Positions 16,678 through 25,005 of a DNA stretch of 64,000 nucleotides are shown in pieces. Made by a program: the position numbers and the translations under genes. The DNA comes from Bog-473 sp036489775. Lineage in GTDB: Bacteria; Actinomycetota; Acidimicrobiia; Acidimicrobiales; RAAP-2. The notes under the pieces were generated by a model. That model was given only the letters and a program-made list of their open reading frames with translations. It was not told where the DNA came from and searched no databases. The stretch lies in assembly GCA_036489775.1 (NCBI GenBank), contig DASXFC010000012.1, positions 1 to 64,000 on the forward strand, given 5' to 3'. Every line of letters starts with the position of its first letter. Position 1 is the first letter of the stretch.

Positions 16678-18090
16678 CTAGTGGCCGATGCAGTTGTAAT
16701 AGATGGTGGTGGTTCCGGCCACCTCGCCATCGTTGTACAGCGTAAAGCTGGTTCCACTGTTGTTAATAACGCTGATCGGATCATCTGCGACCACCGCCTC
16801 ATTGGCAGTGCAGACATAGCTAGTGGCACTGGTGAATACTGCCGAGCCGGTCAGCGTGACTGTCAGGCCGGTCGTACCCTTGGCAAGGGAGGCGGTGAGG
16901 CCTTGCACGACGTGCGGTGCCGCGGTCTGCAGTGTACCTGCGGCGTTGTACACCGACAGGCCCGCACCTTGGGCCCCGGTCGCACCTTGAGTTCCAGTCG
17001 CACCCTGGGCTCCAGCCGCACCTTGAGAACCGTTCGCACCTTGTGATCCGGTGTGGCCTTGGGCTCCCTGAACGCCGACTCCCTGGGTCCCGGTCGCACC
17101 CTGGGTTCCGGTCGCACCTTGAGCTCCAGTCGCACCCTGGGTTCCGGTCGCACCTTGAGCTCCAGTGGCACCCTGGGCTCCGGTGGCTCCCTGAGCTCCG
17201 GTCGCACCTTGGGTCCCGGTCGCACCTTGGGTCCCGGTCGCACCCTGGGTCCCGGTCGCACCCTGGGCTCCAGTGGCACCCTGGGCTCCGGTGGCACCCT
17301 GGGCTCCGGTCGCACCTTGAGACCCGGTGGCACCTTGGACTCCAGCTCCGGTCGAACCCTGCGTCCCATTGGCACCTTGAGACCCGGTGGCACCTTGAGA
17401 CCCGGTGGCACCTTGGACTCCGGCTCCGGTAGCGCCCTGGGCTCCAGCTAGTCCTTGAGTTCCCTGGACCCCGGCAGATCCTTGAGCTCCAGTGGCTCCC
17501 TGGACTCCAGCTGCTCCCTGAGCACCCTGAATACCCTGGGCTCCGACTGCACCTTGATTACCGGTCGAACCCTGTATCCCGTTGACGCCGGCCGCGCCCT
17601 GAGGACCAGCCGGTCCAGTCGCTCCTTGAGTGCCGGGCGCCGTGTTAGCGACGGGCAATACAGCTCCAGCCACAATGCTCGAGGCAAGGCTGGCGCCGAT
17701 GGAGTCGATCGATCCAAAGAACGGGGCGTCACCAAAGGCGAAGACGCCGCCGTCCTTGGCGATGAGCCAGTAGCCCAGACCGTCAGGCGTGGACACGATC
17801 CCGATGATCGGCGCGTTGAGCACCAATGCGGTGGTCCCGCCGTAGTTCTTGGCCGCACCAAAGTTATAGACCGCACCTTGCGCGGTCACCAGCCAGTAGC
17901 CGTTGTCGCCCGGCGTCGAAGCCCGAGTCGAGAGCACTGAGGGGGTGCTCGCAGCCGAGGCCACCCCGCCGGAGATGCCGACGAAGAGCCCAGTGGTGAC
18001 CGCAGCCCCGGCGGCGAAGCCAGAAACCTTCTTGGACCAGCCGTTCTGCTTGCTGGACTTGCTCGCCGCCCGGCGTGCTGCTCGGTTCAT
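16678..18090 (-). CDS. Secreted collagen-like repeat protein (copy 1)
   Basis: 470 residues from ATG 18090, with GGTGG six bases upstream (a GTG at 18099 is in frame). The signal peptide is near residues 20-47 (basic KK, hydrophobic stretch, ASAAS). Residues of about 60-140 hold two copies of a GYWLV...FG.A unit ending in FAFGDAPFFGS, a repeat frequent in secreted proteins of Acidimicrobiia. About 220 residues of unbroken Gly-X-Y triplets follow, mostly GAT, GAQ and GTQ with few prolines. A C-terminal domain of about 100 residues beginning SVYNAAGTLQTA has three cysteines and looks beta-rich. It is probably a surface filament or adhesin. It is a tandem duplicate of the next gene, with a different C-terminal head. 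Confidence 0.88.
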   Translation of the reverse strand: MNRAARRAASKSSKQNGWSKKVSGFAAGAAVTTGLFVGISGGVASAASTPSVLSTRASTPGDNGYWLVTAQGAVYNFGAAKNYGGTTALVLNAPIIGIVSTPDGLGYWLIAKDGGVFAFGDAPFFGSIDSIGASLASSIVAGAVLPVANTAPGTQGATGPAGPQGAAGVNGIQGSTGNQGAVGAQGIQGAQGAAGVQGATGAQGSAGVQGTQGLAGAQGATGAGVQGATGSQGATGSQGANGTQGSTGAGVQGATGSQGATGAQGATGAQGATGAQGATGTQGATGTQGATGTQGATGAQGATGAQGATGAQGATGTQGATGAQGATGTQGATGTQGVGVQGAQGHTGSQGANGSQGAAGAQGATGTQGATGAQGAGLSVYNAAGTLQTAAPHVVQGLTASLAKGTTGLTVTLTGSAVFTSATSYVCTANEAVVADDPISVINNSGTSFTLYNDGEVAGTTTIYYNCIGH

Positions 18091-18463
18091 GGAGACCACC
18101 CTTTACACCTCATGCGTCGCCACGCGGCGGTGCGACATGAACTTACATCAAATCCTCCTGGATAGCACCGAATTTCTCGACCGATCCGAAAAATGAGCCA
18201 TTCGGCCCACCCGATGCTGGAACAAGAAATAGGGGACCTGCACTGGGGTGATGGAACTCCCGGCCGCGATCCCAGACCCGGGGACATCGCGCAACCCCAA
18301 CTTGGATCGCTTGCTGGTGGATCCGGAAGCCGAAGCCTTACGAGGAGCAAGAAATCCTCGGCCGTCGGGGTCGCGCAAGGAGGCCCGGAGCCTCCTCTCA
18401 TGCTTCAGAGTGTGGGGCGCTCTGGTCGTCCCCGACGTCTGTCCTACTCCACGCCGGAGAGGC
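18091..18463. other. Intergenic leader of collagen-like copy 1, part of a duplicated segment
   Basis: No gene is visible. Bases 18091 to about 18322 closely match 20237 to about 20470, the region upstream of copy 2, with small insertions and substitutions. The conserved blocks include the sequence just before the start codon, a block around 18165-18250, and a GCTGGTGGAT block near 18315. The duplication thus took promoter and leader along with the signal peptide and repeat domain. Bases 18323-18463 do not match and lie beyond the stop of copy 2. Confidence 0.6.
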
Positions 18464-20236
18464 TCATGGTCCAAGCGTCCACGTGACCACACCGGTGCTC
18501 AGGCTGCTGGAATTCTGGGTTACCACCAGATCGACGGTGTCGCCCGGAGCAATGCCGAGGCCGGTCTCGGCGAAATGCTGGACTCCGGATTGCGTGATGA
18601 CGGTGTACGTGATGGCGCTTCCGACGTTGGTTCCGTTCACCTGGAACTGCATGGTTACGGTCCTGGTGCCGCTGAATCCGGCCTCGCTGTTCAAGTCCAC
18701 GTAAAGGGTGCCAGTCGACAGGGCGAAGTCGGCAATTTGCTCGGCCTTGACCTGGGTAGTGCTCACGTTTGAATCGCCCACGTACTGAGCGCTCGCGGTG
18801 GCGGCAAGACCCGCTCCACCCGAATCGCCCGAGATCACAGACACCGACGAACCCTGGGCGCCCTGGGCTCCCTGCGCGCCGGTGGCACCCTGCGCTCCCT
18901 GCGTCCCTACGCCACCCTGGGTCCCGGTAGCTCCCTTGTCTCCCTGAACACCCTGGGCGCCGGTGGCACCCTGCGCTCCCTGCGCTCCCTGCGTCCCTAC
19001 GCCACCCTGGGTCCCGGTAGCTCCCTTGTCTCCCTGAATACCCTGGGCTCCCTGCGCCCCTGTCGCACCTTGGGCGCCGGTGGCACCCTGCGCTCCCTGC
19101 GTCCCGGTGGCACCCTGGGTCCCGGTAGATCCCTGCGCGCCAGTCGAACCTTGAGTCCCGGTCGCTCCCTGCGCCCCTGTCGCACCTTGGGCGCCGGTGG
19201 CACCCTGCGCTCCCTGAGTCCCGGTGGCACCTTGGGTCCCCGTAGATCCCTGCGCGCCAGTCGAACCTTGAGTCCCGGTGGCACCTTGAGTTCCGGTGGA
19301 GCCTTGGGTCCCGGTCGCACCTTGAGTTCCTGTCGCACCTTGGGCGCCGGTGGCACCCTGCGCTCCCTGAGTCCCGGTGGCACCTTGAGTTCCGGTGGAG
19401 CCTTGGGTCCCCGTAGATCCCTGCGCGCCAGTCGAACCTTGAGTCCCGGTCGCACCCTGCGCACCAGTGGCACCCTGGGCTCCGGTCGCACCCTGCGCAC
19501 CAGTGGCACCCTGGGCTCCGGTCGCGCCTTGGGTCCCGGTCGAGCCGTTGGCTCCTTGGGTCCCGGTGGCACCTTGAGTTCCAGCGGCACCTTGAGTTCC
19601 GGTCGCACCTTGGGTCCCGGTCGCACCGTTGGCGCCTTGGACTCCAGCAGGACCTTGGATTCCGGCAACACCTTGGGCGCCGACTGCGCCCTGAGCACCG
19701 GGGCCGCCGTTGGCACCCTGATTCCCATTGGGCCCTTGGGCTCCCGCGAGTCCGGTTGGTCCAGTCGCTCCTTGAGTGCCGGGCGCCGTGTTGGCGACGG
19801 GCAATACAGCCCCGGCCACAATGCTCGAGGCGAGGCTGGCGCCGATGGAGTCGATCGATCCAAAGAACGGCGCGTCACCAAAGGCGAAGACGCCGCCGTC
19901 CTTGGCGATGAGCCAGTAGCCCAGACCATCAGGCGTGGACACGATCCCGATGATCGGCGCGTTGAGCACCAATGCGGTGGTCCCGCCGTAGTTCTTGGCC
20001 GCACCAAAGTTATAGACCGCACCTTGCGCGGTCACCAGCCAGTAGCCGTTGCCGCCCGGCGTCGAAGCCCGAGTCGAGAGCACTGAGGGGGTGCTCGCAG
20101 CCGAGGCCACCCCACCGGAGATGCCGACGAAGAGCCCAGTGGTCACCGCAGCCCCGGCGGCGAAGCCAGAAACCTTCTTGGACCAGCCGTTCTGCTTGCT
20201 GGACTTGCTCGCCGCCCGGCGTGCTGCTCGGTTCAT
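18464..20236 (-). CDS. Secreted collagen-like repeat protein (copy 2)
   Basis: 590 residues from ATG 20236. The first 150 or so residues are almost the same as copy 1: basic signal peptide, then two GYWLV...FGDA units. About 310 residues of Gly-X-Y triplets follow (GAT, GTQ, GAQ, GST, with a few GDK and GNQ). They contain higher-order repeats: a block around TGAQGSTGTQGATGTQGAQ recurs three times and one around GDKGATGTQGGVGTQ twice. The C-terminal domain of about 130 residues (from SVSVISGD) is beta-rich, Cys-free and unrelated by eye to that of copy 1. Shared shaft plus different heads suggests two ligand specificities. Function on the surface is inferred. Confidence 0.88.
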   Translation of the reverse strand: MNRAARRAASKSSKQNGWSKKVSGFAAGAAVTTGLFVGISGGVASAASTPSVLSTRASTPGGNGYWLVTAQGAVYNFGAAKNYGGTTALVLNAPIIGIVSTPDGLGYWLIAKDGGVFAFGDAPFFGSIDSIGASLASSIVAGAVLPVANTAPGTQGATGPTGLAGAQGPNGNQGANGGPGAQGAVGAQGVAGIQGPAGVQGANGATGTQGATGTQGAAGTQGATGTQGANGSTGTQGATGAQGATGAQGATGAQGATGAQGATGTQGSTGAQGSTGTQGSTGTQGATGTQGAQGATGAQGATGTQGATGTQGSTGTQGATGTQGSTGAQGSTGTQGATGTQGAQGATGAQGATGAQGATGTQGSTGAQGSTGTQGATGTQGAQGATGAQGATGAQGAQGIQGDKGATGTQGGVGTQGAQGAQGATGAQGVQGDKGATGTQGGVGTQGAQGATGAQGAQGAQGSSVSVISGDSGGAGLAATASAQYVGDSNVSTTQVKAEQIADFALSTGTLYVDLNSEAGFSGTRTVTMQFQVNGTNVGSAITYTVITQSGVQHFAETGLGIAPGDTVDLVVTQNSSSLSTGVVTWTLGP

Positions 20237-20530
20237 GGTGACCACCCTTTACACCTCATGCGTCGCCACGCGGCTGAGCAGACAAGAAGATACAGCCAAA
20301 TCTCAGCAAATAGCACCGAATTTCTCGACCGATTCGAAAATGAGCCATTCGGCCCACCCGATGCTGGAACAAGAATTACGGAGACCTGCACTGGGGTGAT
20401 GGAACTCCCGGCGCAATCCCAGGCCCGGGAACCTTGCGCAACCTCCACTTGGACTCGCCTGCTGGTGGATACTAAAACCCGCGCAGGCCTGACCAGGGCA
20501 GTCGCCCCAACCCTTTATCTCTGGAGTCCA
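20237..20530. other. Intergenic region between collagen copy 2 and the GT2 fusion gene
   Basis: About 294 bases. The part next to the collagen gene is the second copy of the duplicated leader. TGGAG lies just before the ATG of the glycosyltransferase at 20531. An open frame continues upstream of that ATG to 20258, but it covers the duplicated leader of the opposite-strand gene and is not likely to be translated. Confidence 0.5.
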
Positions 20531-21844
20531 ATGGAGAGCGCCGACGAAACGGACGCCGAACACGATCCCCCGGAGACTCTTGGTCGTGTCCCCAGGGTCT
20601 CTGTCTTCACGCCGAGCCACCGGCCGCGGTACCTCGACAAGTGCCTGGCATCGCTTTTGGCGCAGACATTCAGCGACTGGGAGTGGATCGTGGTGCTGAA
20701 CCAAGGGGCGCGCTGGTCACCCAAGAAAGACGACCCCCGGATCCGAGTGATCAAGCGAGACGAGGTACGGGGTGTTGGAGCGTCCAAGCGATTTGCCTGT
20801 TCTCAAGCTCGCGGGGAGCTCATGGTCGAGTTCGACCACGATGACGAGCTCTCGTCGGATGCGCTCGCCGAGGTCGTCCTAGCGTTTGACGAGAATCCTG
20901 ACGCCGGATTTGTCTACAGCCATTGGGCATCGATCACGGCGGACGGCTCTCGAGACGATCGTCGCTTCAACCAGGACAACGGGTGGGAATACCGAGACGT
21001 TGAGATCGACGGTCGAACGGTCATGCAGTGCGACAGCATGGAACCGTATCCACACAACGTGAGCTACATCTGGTTTGCCCCCAATCACGTGCGGGCGTTT
21101 CGACGAACGACGTACGAAGAGATCGGGGGATATGACGAGAGTCGGGACATCCTCGATGACCTCGATCTGATCTGTCGTCTCTACGAGGTCACCGATTTCC
21201 ACCTGATCGACAAGTGCCTCTACCTCCAGCGGATGCATGAGGGCAATACACAGACCGTGCCGGAGCTAAATGCCCGGATTCAACAAGAGACGGTGTTGCT
21301 CTACGACCGCTATGTCCAACCCAACGCATTGGCCTGGGCGAAACGGCGCGGCCTGTTGGCACTCGACATGGGGGCGGCACACAATAAGCAGGCCGGGTAT
21401 CTCGGAGTGGATCAGTATGAGGGCCCAGGCGTCGACATCGTCGGTGATGTCAGCGCCGGCATTGACCTACCGGACTCAAGCGTTGGTGTGATTCGCGCCG
21501 TCGACTTCCTGGAACACATACCCGACAAAATCGCCATCTTCAATGAGTTGTACCGGTTGCTAGCTCACGGCGGGATGCTGTTGTCCTTGACGCCAAGCAC
21601 TGACGGTCGGGGCGCCTTTCAGGACCCCACTCATGTGGCCTATTACAACGAGAACAGTTTCTGGTACTTCGTCAACAAGGAGTACGCGAAGTTCGTGCCG
21701 CAGATCACTTGCCGATTTCAATCAAGCCGGCTGGTGACCTATTTCCCCAACGAATGGCACCAGCAGAACAACATCAGCTACGTCTGCGCCAACTTGATCG
21801 CCATCAAGGAGGGTCCTCGACAAGGCGGGCTCCTCTTTATCTAA
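20531..21844 (+). CDS. Family 2 glycosyltransferase fused to a SAM-dependent methyltransferase-like domain
   Basis: 437 residues from ATG 20531. The N-terminal GT-A domain (about 20-255) begins VPRVSVFTPSHRPRYLDKCL and has the donor-binding aspartates in EFDHDDELS and a DDLDLICRL acceptor-side segment. After a helical linker, the C-terminal domain (about 275-437) shows a class I methyltransferase pattern: LALDMGAAHN in place of the usual glycine-rich loop, a VDIVGDVSAGIDLPDSSVG acidic segment and DFLEHIPDKIAIFNELYRLL. It probably glycosylates and methylates a surface glycan or protein. Its neighbour, the collagen-like protein, is a possible target, but that is speculation. The stop overlaps that of the convergent lipoprotein gene. 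Confidence 0.82.
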   Translation: MESADETDAEHDPPETLGRVPRVSVFTPSHRPRYLDKCLASLLAQTFSDWEWIVVLNQGARWSPKKDDPRIRVIKRDEVRGVGASKRFACSQARGELMVEFDHDDELSSDALAEVVLAFDENPDAGFVYSHWASITADGSRDDRRFNQDNGWEYRDVEIDGRTVMQCDSMEPYPHNVSYIWFAPNHVRAFRRTTYEEIGGYDESRDILDDLDLICRLYEVTDFHLIDKCLYLQRMHEGNTQTVPELNARIQQETVLLYDRYVQPNALAWAKRRGLLALDMGAAHNKQAGYLGVDQYEGPGVDIVGDVSAGIDLPDSSVGVIRAVDFLEHIPDKIAIFNELYRLLAHGGMLLSLTPSTDGRGAFQDPTHVAYYNENSFWYFVNKEYAKFVPQITCRFQSSRLVTYFPNEWHQQNNISYVCANLIAIKEGPRQGGLLFI

Positions 21845-22413
21845 GGAGTCACCCCCGCCGGTAGCTTCTTCGCCAGACTTGGAGCCATTTGGATGGCCTG
21901 AGCCAAATACGTTTGTCCCTCAGGCTTTTGCCCCATTGCATAAAGCAGGAGGCCCAGGTTGTAAATGGCGTTGACATCGCTGGGTTGGATGGTGATGACC
22001 TGGCGATAGAGGGAAATGGCATCGAGCGGGTCGCTCGTGGTCTCTTCGATGGCCAGGTTGTACTTGGGCCCGACGTAGAACGCATCGAGCTTGATGGCAC
22101 TCTGGTAGTCGGCTTCGGCGGCAGGCACGTCATTTTGGTCCTGTTCAATCACGCCCAGGTCGAAGTCGGCGATCTGGTCCTCCTTGTGTGTATTGGTCGG
22201 GTCAAGCTTGAGTACCGCATGGAAGTCAGAACCAGCGCCTTGAGTATTTCCATCCTTCAAGGCGGCCACCCCAGCGTTGAGGAGCTGGCTGGTCGACTCA
22301 GACGAAGCTTGATTGACGGACGGGCTCGAGCATGCAGAAGCAACGATTCCGGCCACGAGCAGCGCCCCGAGCAGCGCCCCGAACCTTCTCAGCAATCTTG
22401 GACTAGCGCCCAT
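21841..22413 (-). CDS. TPR-repeat lipoprotein (copy A)
   Basis: 190 residues. The N-terminus is a lipoprotein signal: two arginines, a hydrophobic core and the lipobox VASAC with Cys near residue 28. A Ser-rich linker follows, then at least three tetratricopeptide-like repeats: LLNAGVAALKDGN, PAAEADYQSAIKLDAFYVGPK, then ISLYRQVITIQPSDVNAIYN. It is anchored outside the membrane and probably a protein-interaction scaffold. It is a clear paralogue of the divergent gene at 22541. Its stop overlaps that of the GT2 fusion gene. Confidence 0.8.
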   Translation of the reverse strand: MGASPRLLRRFGALLGALLVAGIVASACSSPSVNQASSESTSQLLNAGVAALKDGNTQGAGSDFHAVLKLDPTNTHKEDQIADFDLGVIEQDQNDVPAAEADYQSAIKLDAFYVGPKYNLAIEETTSDPLDAISLYRQVITIQPSDVNAIYNLGLLLYAMGQKPEGQTYLAQAIQMAPSLAKKLPAGVTP

Positions 22414-22540
22414 TCATTCGGTTCCCATCTCTCGCTGGCTCTTTCAAGAGCCACAAGTTATCGCCACGCTGGATGGAGTAAGGGGTGACCTGCGGTGGCG
22501 TCTACCGGTACCCTTTGGCGTGTCGTCGAGAAGGTGTGCG

Positions 22541-23116
22541 GTGGAAGACCTGACATTGCTGATGAAGTCGCGTACTCGGCGCCGTACCATCCTGGGCGCC
22601 ACGGCGGTGGTCGCCCTGAGCCTTGCTCTGTCGTCGTGTGGCGGAGGCTCGCCGCCATCCTCTTCCTCTAGTGCCAGCTCGACCCTGACCAATGCCATCG
22701 ACCAGCTGAACCAGGGGAACGATGCCGTTGCGGTCGCCGACTTCCTGGCGGTCATCAAGAAGGAGCCTTCCAATCACATCGCCTGGTACAACCTGGGCGT
22801 GATCGCCGAGAAGGCGGGCCAGGACACCCAGGCCGTGCGTGACTATGTGGCCTCGATCGCCGGTGACGCCACCTACGTGCCAGCCCTCTACAACCTCGCC
22901 ATCCTGGAGACGCCCGCGCATCCAACGACGGCCGAGACGCTCTACCAGAGGGTGATCAATGCACAGCCAGGCGACGCCGCGGCCCATCTCAACCTGGGCT
23001 TCCTGCTCGAATCCCTCGGTGAGCGCATGGCGGGACAAGAGCAACTGGCCCGGGCCGTCGAACTAGAACCCACTCTGAACACTCGGGTGCCGAGCAGCGC
23101 AGAATCCGGAGGATGA
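22541..23116 (+). CDS. TPR-repeat lipoprotein (copy B)
   Basis: 191 residues if GTG 22541 is used (GAAGG six bases upstream). ATG 22562 is the other candidate. The open frame extends to 22313 but without lipoprotein features. The signal peptide has RTRRR, a hydrophobic stretch and the lipobox LSSC. A serine linker and three TPR-like units follow, aligned with copy A: LTNAIDQLNQGNDAVAV, WYNLGVIAEKAGQDTQA, TLYQRVINAQPGDAAAHLNL. The two genes are divergent with about 130 bases between, as expected of an inverted duplication. The following MFS gene is co-directional, 38 bases downstream. Confidence 0.8.
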   Translation: MEDLTLLMKSRTRRRTILGATAVVALSLALSSCGGGSPPSSSSSASSTLTNAIDQLNQGNDAVAVADFLAVIKKEPSNHIAWYNLGVIAEKAGQDTQAVRDYVASIAGDATYVPALYNLAILETPAHPTTAETLYQRVINAQPGDAAAHLNLGFLLESLGERMAGQEQLARAVELEPTLNTRVPSSAESGG

Positions 23117-23154
23117 GACCGCTGAGCAGGGTATAACGACATGGTGATCACGAA

Positions 23155-24963
23155 ATGAGCGCCATCGACACCCTCGGCCAGCCCGGCGTGCGCACCCCGC
23201 TACGACGGTTCCTCTTCGACCACACGGTCACCGAGTATCCGCGTGGACGGCGACGGGCCGCCTACCTGGCCCTGATCGTCCTCTCCACCATCGTCCTTTA
23301 CTACGTGTACTACACGCAGACCGGGGTGACGCCGAACCTGCTGGCCGGGTTCCACATGAGCTTCTCCTTCTACATCGGCATCATCATCGTCTCGAACCTG
23401 CTCGGCGCCTTCGCGTCGCTCCCGGCCAGTCAGACAGACCACCTAGGCCGGACCAACGTCGTGATCTACGGCCTCTTGATTGTGGGACTCCTTACCGCAA
23501 TCGGGATCCCGCTCACCGACAATGCATGGTCTTACGGCGTCGTGACGTCACTTATCGGCATCGTCGAAGGCGCCATTCTGGTGGCCACCCCGGCCCTGTT
23601 GCGTGACTTCAGCCCACAGCTCGGGCGCGCCACGGCCATGGGCTTCTGGACCATGGGGCCGGTGGCGGGCAGCCTCATCACGTCGCTCGTCGCGCTCCAC
23701 ACGCTTGACCATTTCGGCCAGACACACTGGAAGAGCCAGTTCGTCATTTCCGGGTGCGCCGCGCTCGCGGTCTTTGTGCTCTCGCTGTTCTTTCTCAAGG
23801 ATCTTTCGCTGCAACTGCGCAAGCAGCTGATGGTCTCTGCTCGCGACCAGGCCCTGGTCGAAGCACGGGCACGCGGCCTGACCGATCGTTCTCTGCTGGA
23901 GGCAACCGAGAAGCCGTGGCGCCAGATTTTACAGGCGGACCTTGTGCTCGCCTCGATCGGCATCGCCACCTTTCTCCTCGTCTACTACGCCGCCGCCAGC
24001 CTCTTCACCATCTATTACCCCGTCATCTTCAAGAATCCCAATGGCACCAACTTCTCGGTCACCCAGGCCAACGGACTCAACACCTGGTTCTGGGGGGCGG
24101 ACATGGTGGCGCTCATTGTGGTCGGCCTTTTCTCGGACTGGATACGGGTGCGCAAGCCTCTGATGCTCCTGGGTGCCGCCTTGTCGCTGGCCATGCTGAT
24201 CGTCTTCTTGGGCGACGCCACCCATGCCCACACCGGTTACTACACGCTGGCCATCGAAGCCTCCGTCCTGGCCGTCGGCCTCTCCCTTGTCTTCGGCCCC
24301 TGGATGGCTGCTTTTACCGAGAGCGTCGAGGCCAAGAACCCGGCCCTCGTGGGCACGGGACTGGCCTTATGGGGATGGATCCTGCGTCTGGTCGTTGGCA
24401 TTTCCTTCATTTTCCTCCCCCTGGTGATCACCAGCGTGAATCCAATTGTCGACAACCTCCCCGTCGCCGACGCGGTGGTCCATGGCGTCTCGATCCAGAA
24501 CTTCGTTGCCGAGCACCCGAAGACCATCGATTTCGCTCAGACCCACCAGCCACTGCTCAAACTCTTGGCCAAAGACCCGGCTGCCGCGGCGGCGGTCGGC
24601 GCCGACCCATCGGATGCCAACATCGCCGCGGCGGTCAAGGCTTTCGGGGAAAAGGGCCTGTTCGAACTGGCCGCCTACAAGGTCAAGTTGCAGACGTTGG
24701 TTGAGCCCTACGAAGCGCAGCTGACGTTCATCGAGGCCCACCAGGCTGCGCTCACGAGCCTCCAGAAGGGAACAGCTGAGGCTCCACATCAGTGGCAGCA
24801 CTGGTTCTACGTGGACCTGGGCGGCATGGTCGTCTTCATCCCCGTCATTTGGCTCATCAAGGGTCGTTGGAGCCCGAAGGCGGCCCGCCGCGATGCTGAG
24901 GAGCACGCCGAGCGGGTACGCGAGGAGTTGGCGCGTCTCGCTGGCGCCGAAGAAGTGAGCTGA
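23155..24963 (+). CDS. MFS transporter with a long extra segment before the last helix
   Basis: 602 residues, long for the superfamily (about 400-450). About twelve membrane helices are visible, with an MFS-like loop TDHLGRTNVV between helices 2 and 3 and FSDWIRVRKPL between helices 8 and 9. Unusually, some 130 hydrophilic, Ala-rich residues (about 430-560, from NPIVDNLPVADAVVHG to TAEAPHQWQHW) separate the penultimate and last helices. By topology they would probably lie outside the cell. A charged cytoplasmic tail follows. The substrate is unknown. Its position directly after the TPR lipoprotein suggests that the two may work together at the cell surface. Confidence 0.85.
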   Translation: MSAIDTLGQPGVRTPLRRFLFDHTVTEYPRGRRRAAYLALIVLSTIVLYYVYYTQTGVTPNLLAGFHMSFSFYIGIIIVSNLLGAFASLPASQTDHLGRTNVVIYGLLIVGLLTAIGIPLTDNAWSYGVVTSLIGIVEGAILVATPALLRDFSPQLGRATAMGFWTMGPVAGSLITSLVALHTLDHFGQTHWKSQFVISGCAALAVFVLSLFFLKDLSLQLRKQLMVSARDQALVEARARGLTDRSLLEATEKPWRQILQADLVLASIGIATFLLVYYAAASLFTIYYPVIFKNPNGTNFSVTQANGLNTWFWGADMVALIVVGLFSDWIRVRKPLMLLGAALSLAMLIVFLGDATHAHTGYYTLAIEASVLAVGLSLVFGPWMAAFTESVEAKNPALVGTGLALWGWILRLVVGISFIFLPLVITSVNPIVDNLPVADAVVHGVSIQNFVAEHPKTIDFAQTHQPLLKLLAKDPAAAAAVGADPSDANIAAAVKAFGEKGLFELAAYKVKLQTLVEPYEAQLTFIEAHQAALTSLQKGTAEAPHQWQHWFYVDLGGMVVFIPVIWLIKGRWSPKAARRDAEEHAERVREELARLAGAEEVS

Positions 24964-25005
24964 AGACCGCTCAGAGGGAAGCGTCCACCAGTGTCAGCGA
25001 GTGCC

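Larger units (their letters stand above)
17640..20470. repeat. Tandem duplication of leader plus N-terminal domain
   Basis: Segment 17640 to about 18322 (minus-strand leader, signal peptide and two surface repeats of copy 1) is repeated at 19780 to about 20470. The coding part is nearly identical at base level (for example the blocks around 17690-18060 and 19840-20206), whereas the 3' halves of the two genes have diverged into separate collagen shafts and heads. This is either a recent duplication or continuing gene conversion of the 5' part. Confidence 0.8.

Noticed and set aside
18997..20022. Second minus-strand frame of 341 codons in collagen copy 2
   Set aside because: A +1 shadow of the repeat with Pro/Arg/Lys-rich monotony. 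No start signal or domain.
19070..20086. Long plus-strand open frame of 338 codons (Gly/Arg/Ser/Leu-rich) opposite collagen copy 2
   Set aside because: It is the complement of Gly-X-Y codons in another frame. Composition is purely that of the repeat, and the minus strand carries signal peptide and folded domains.
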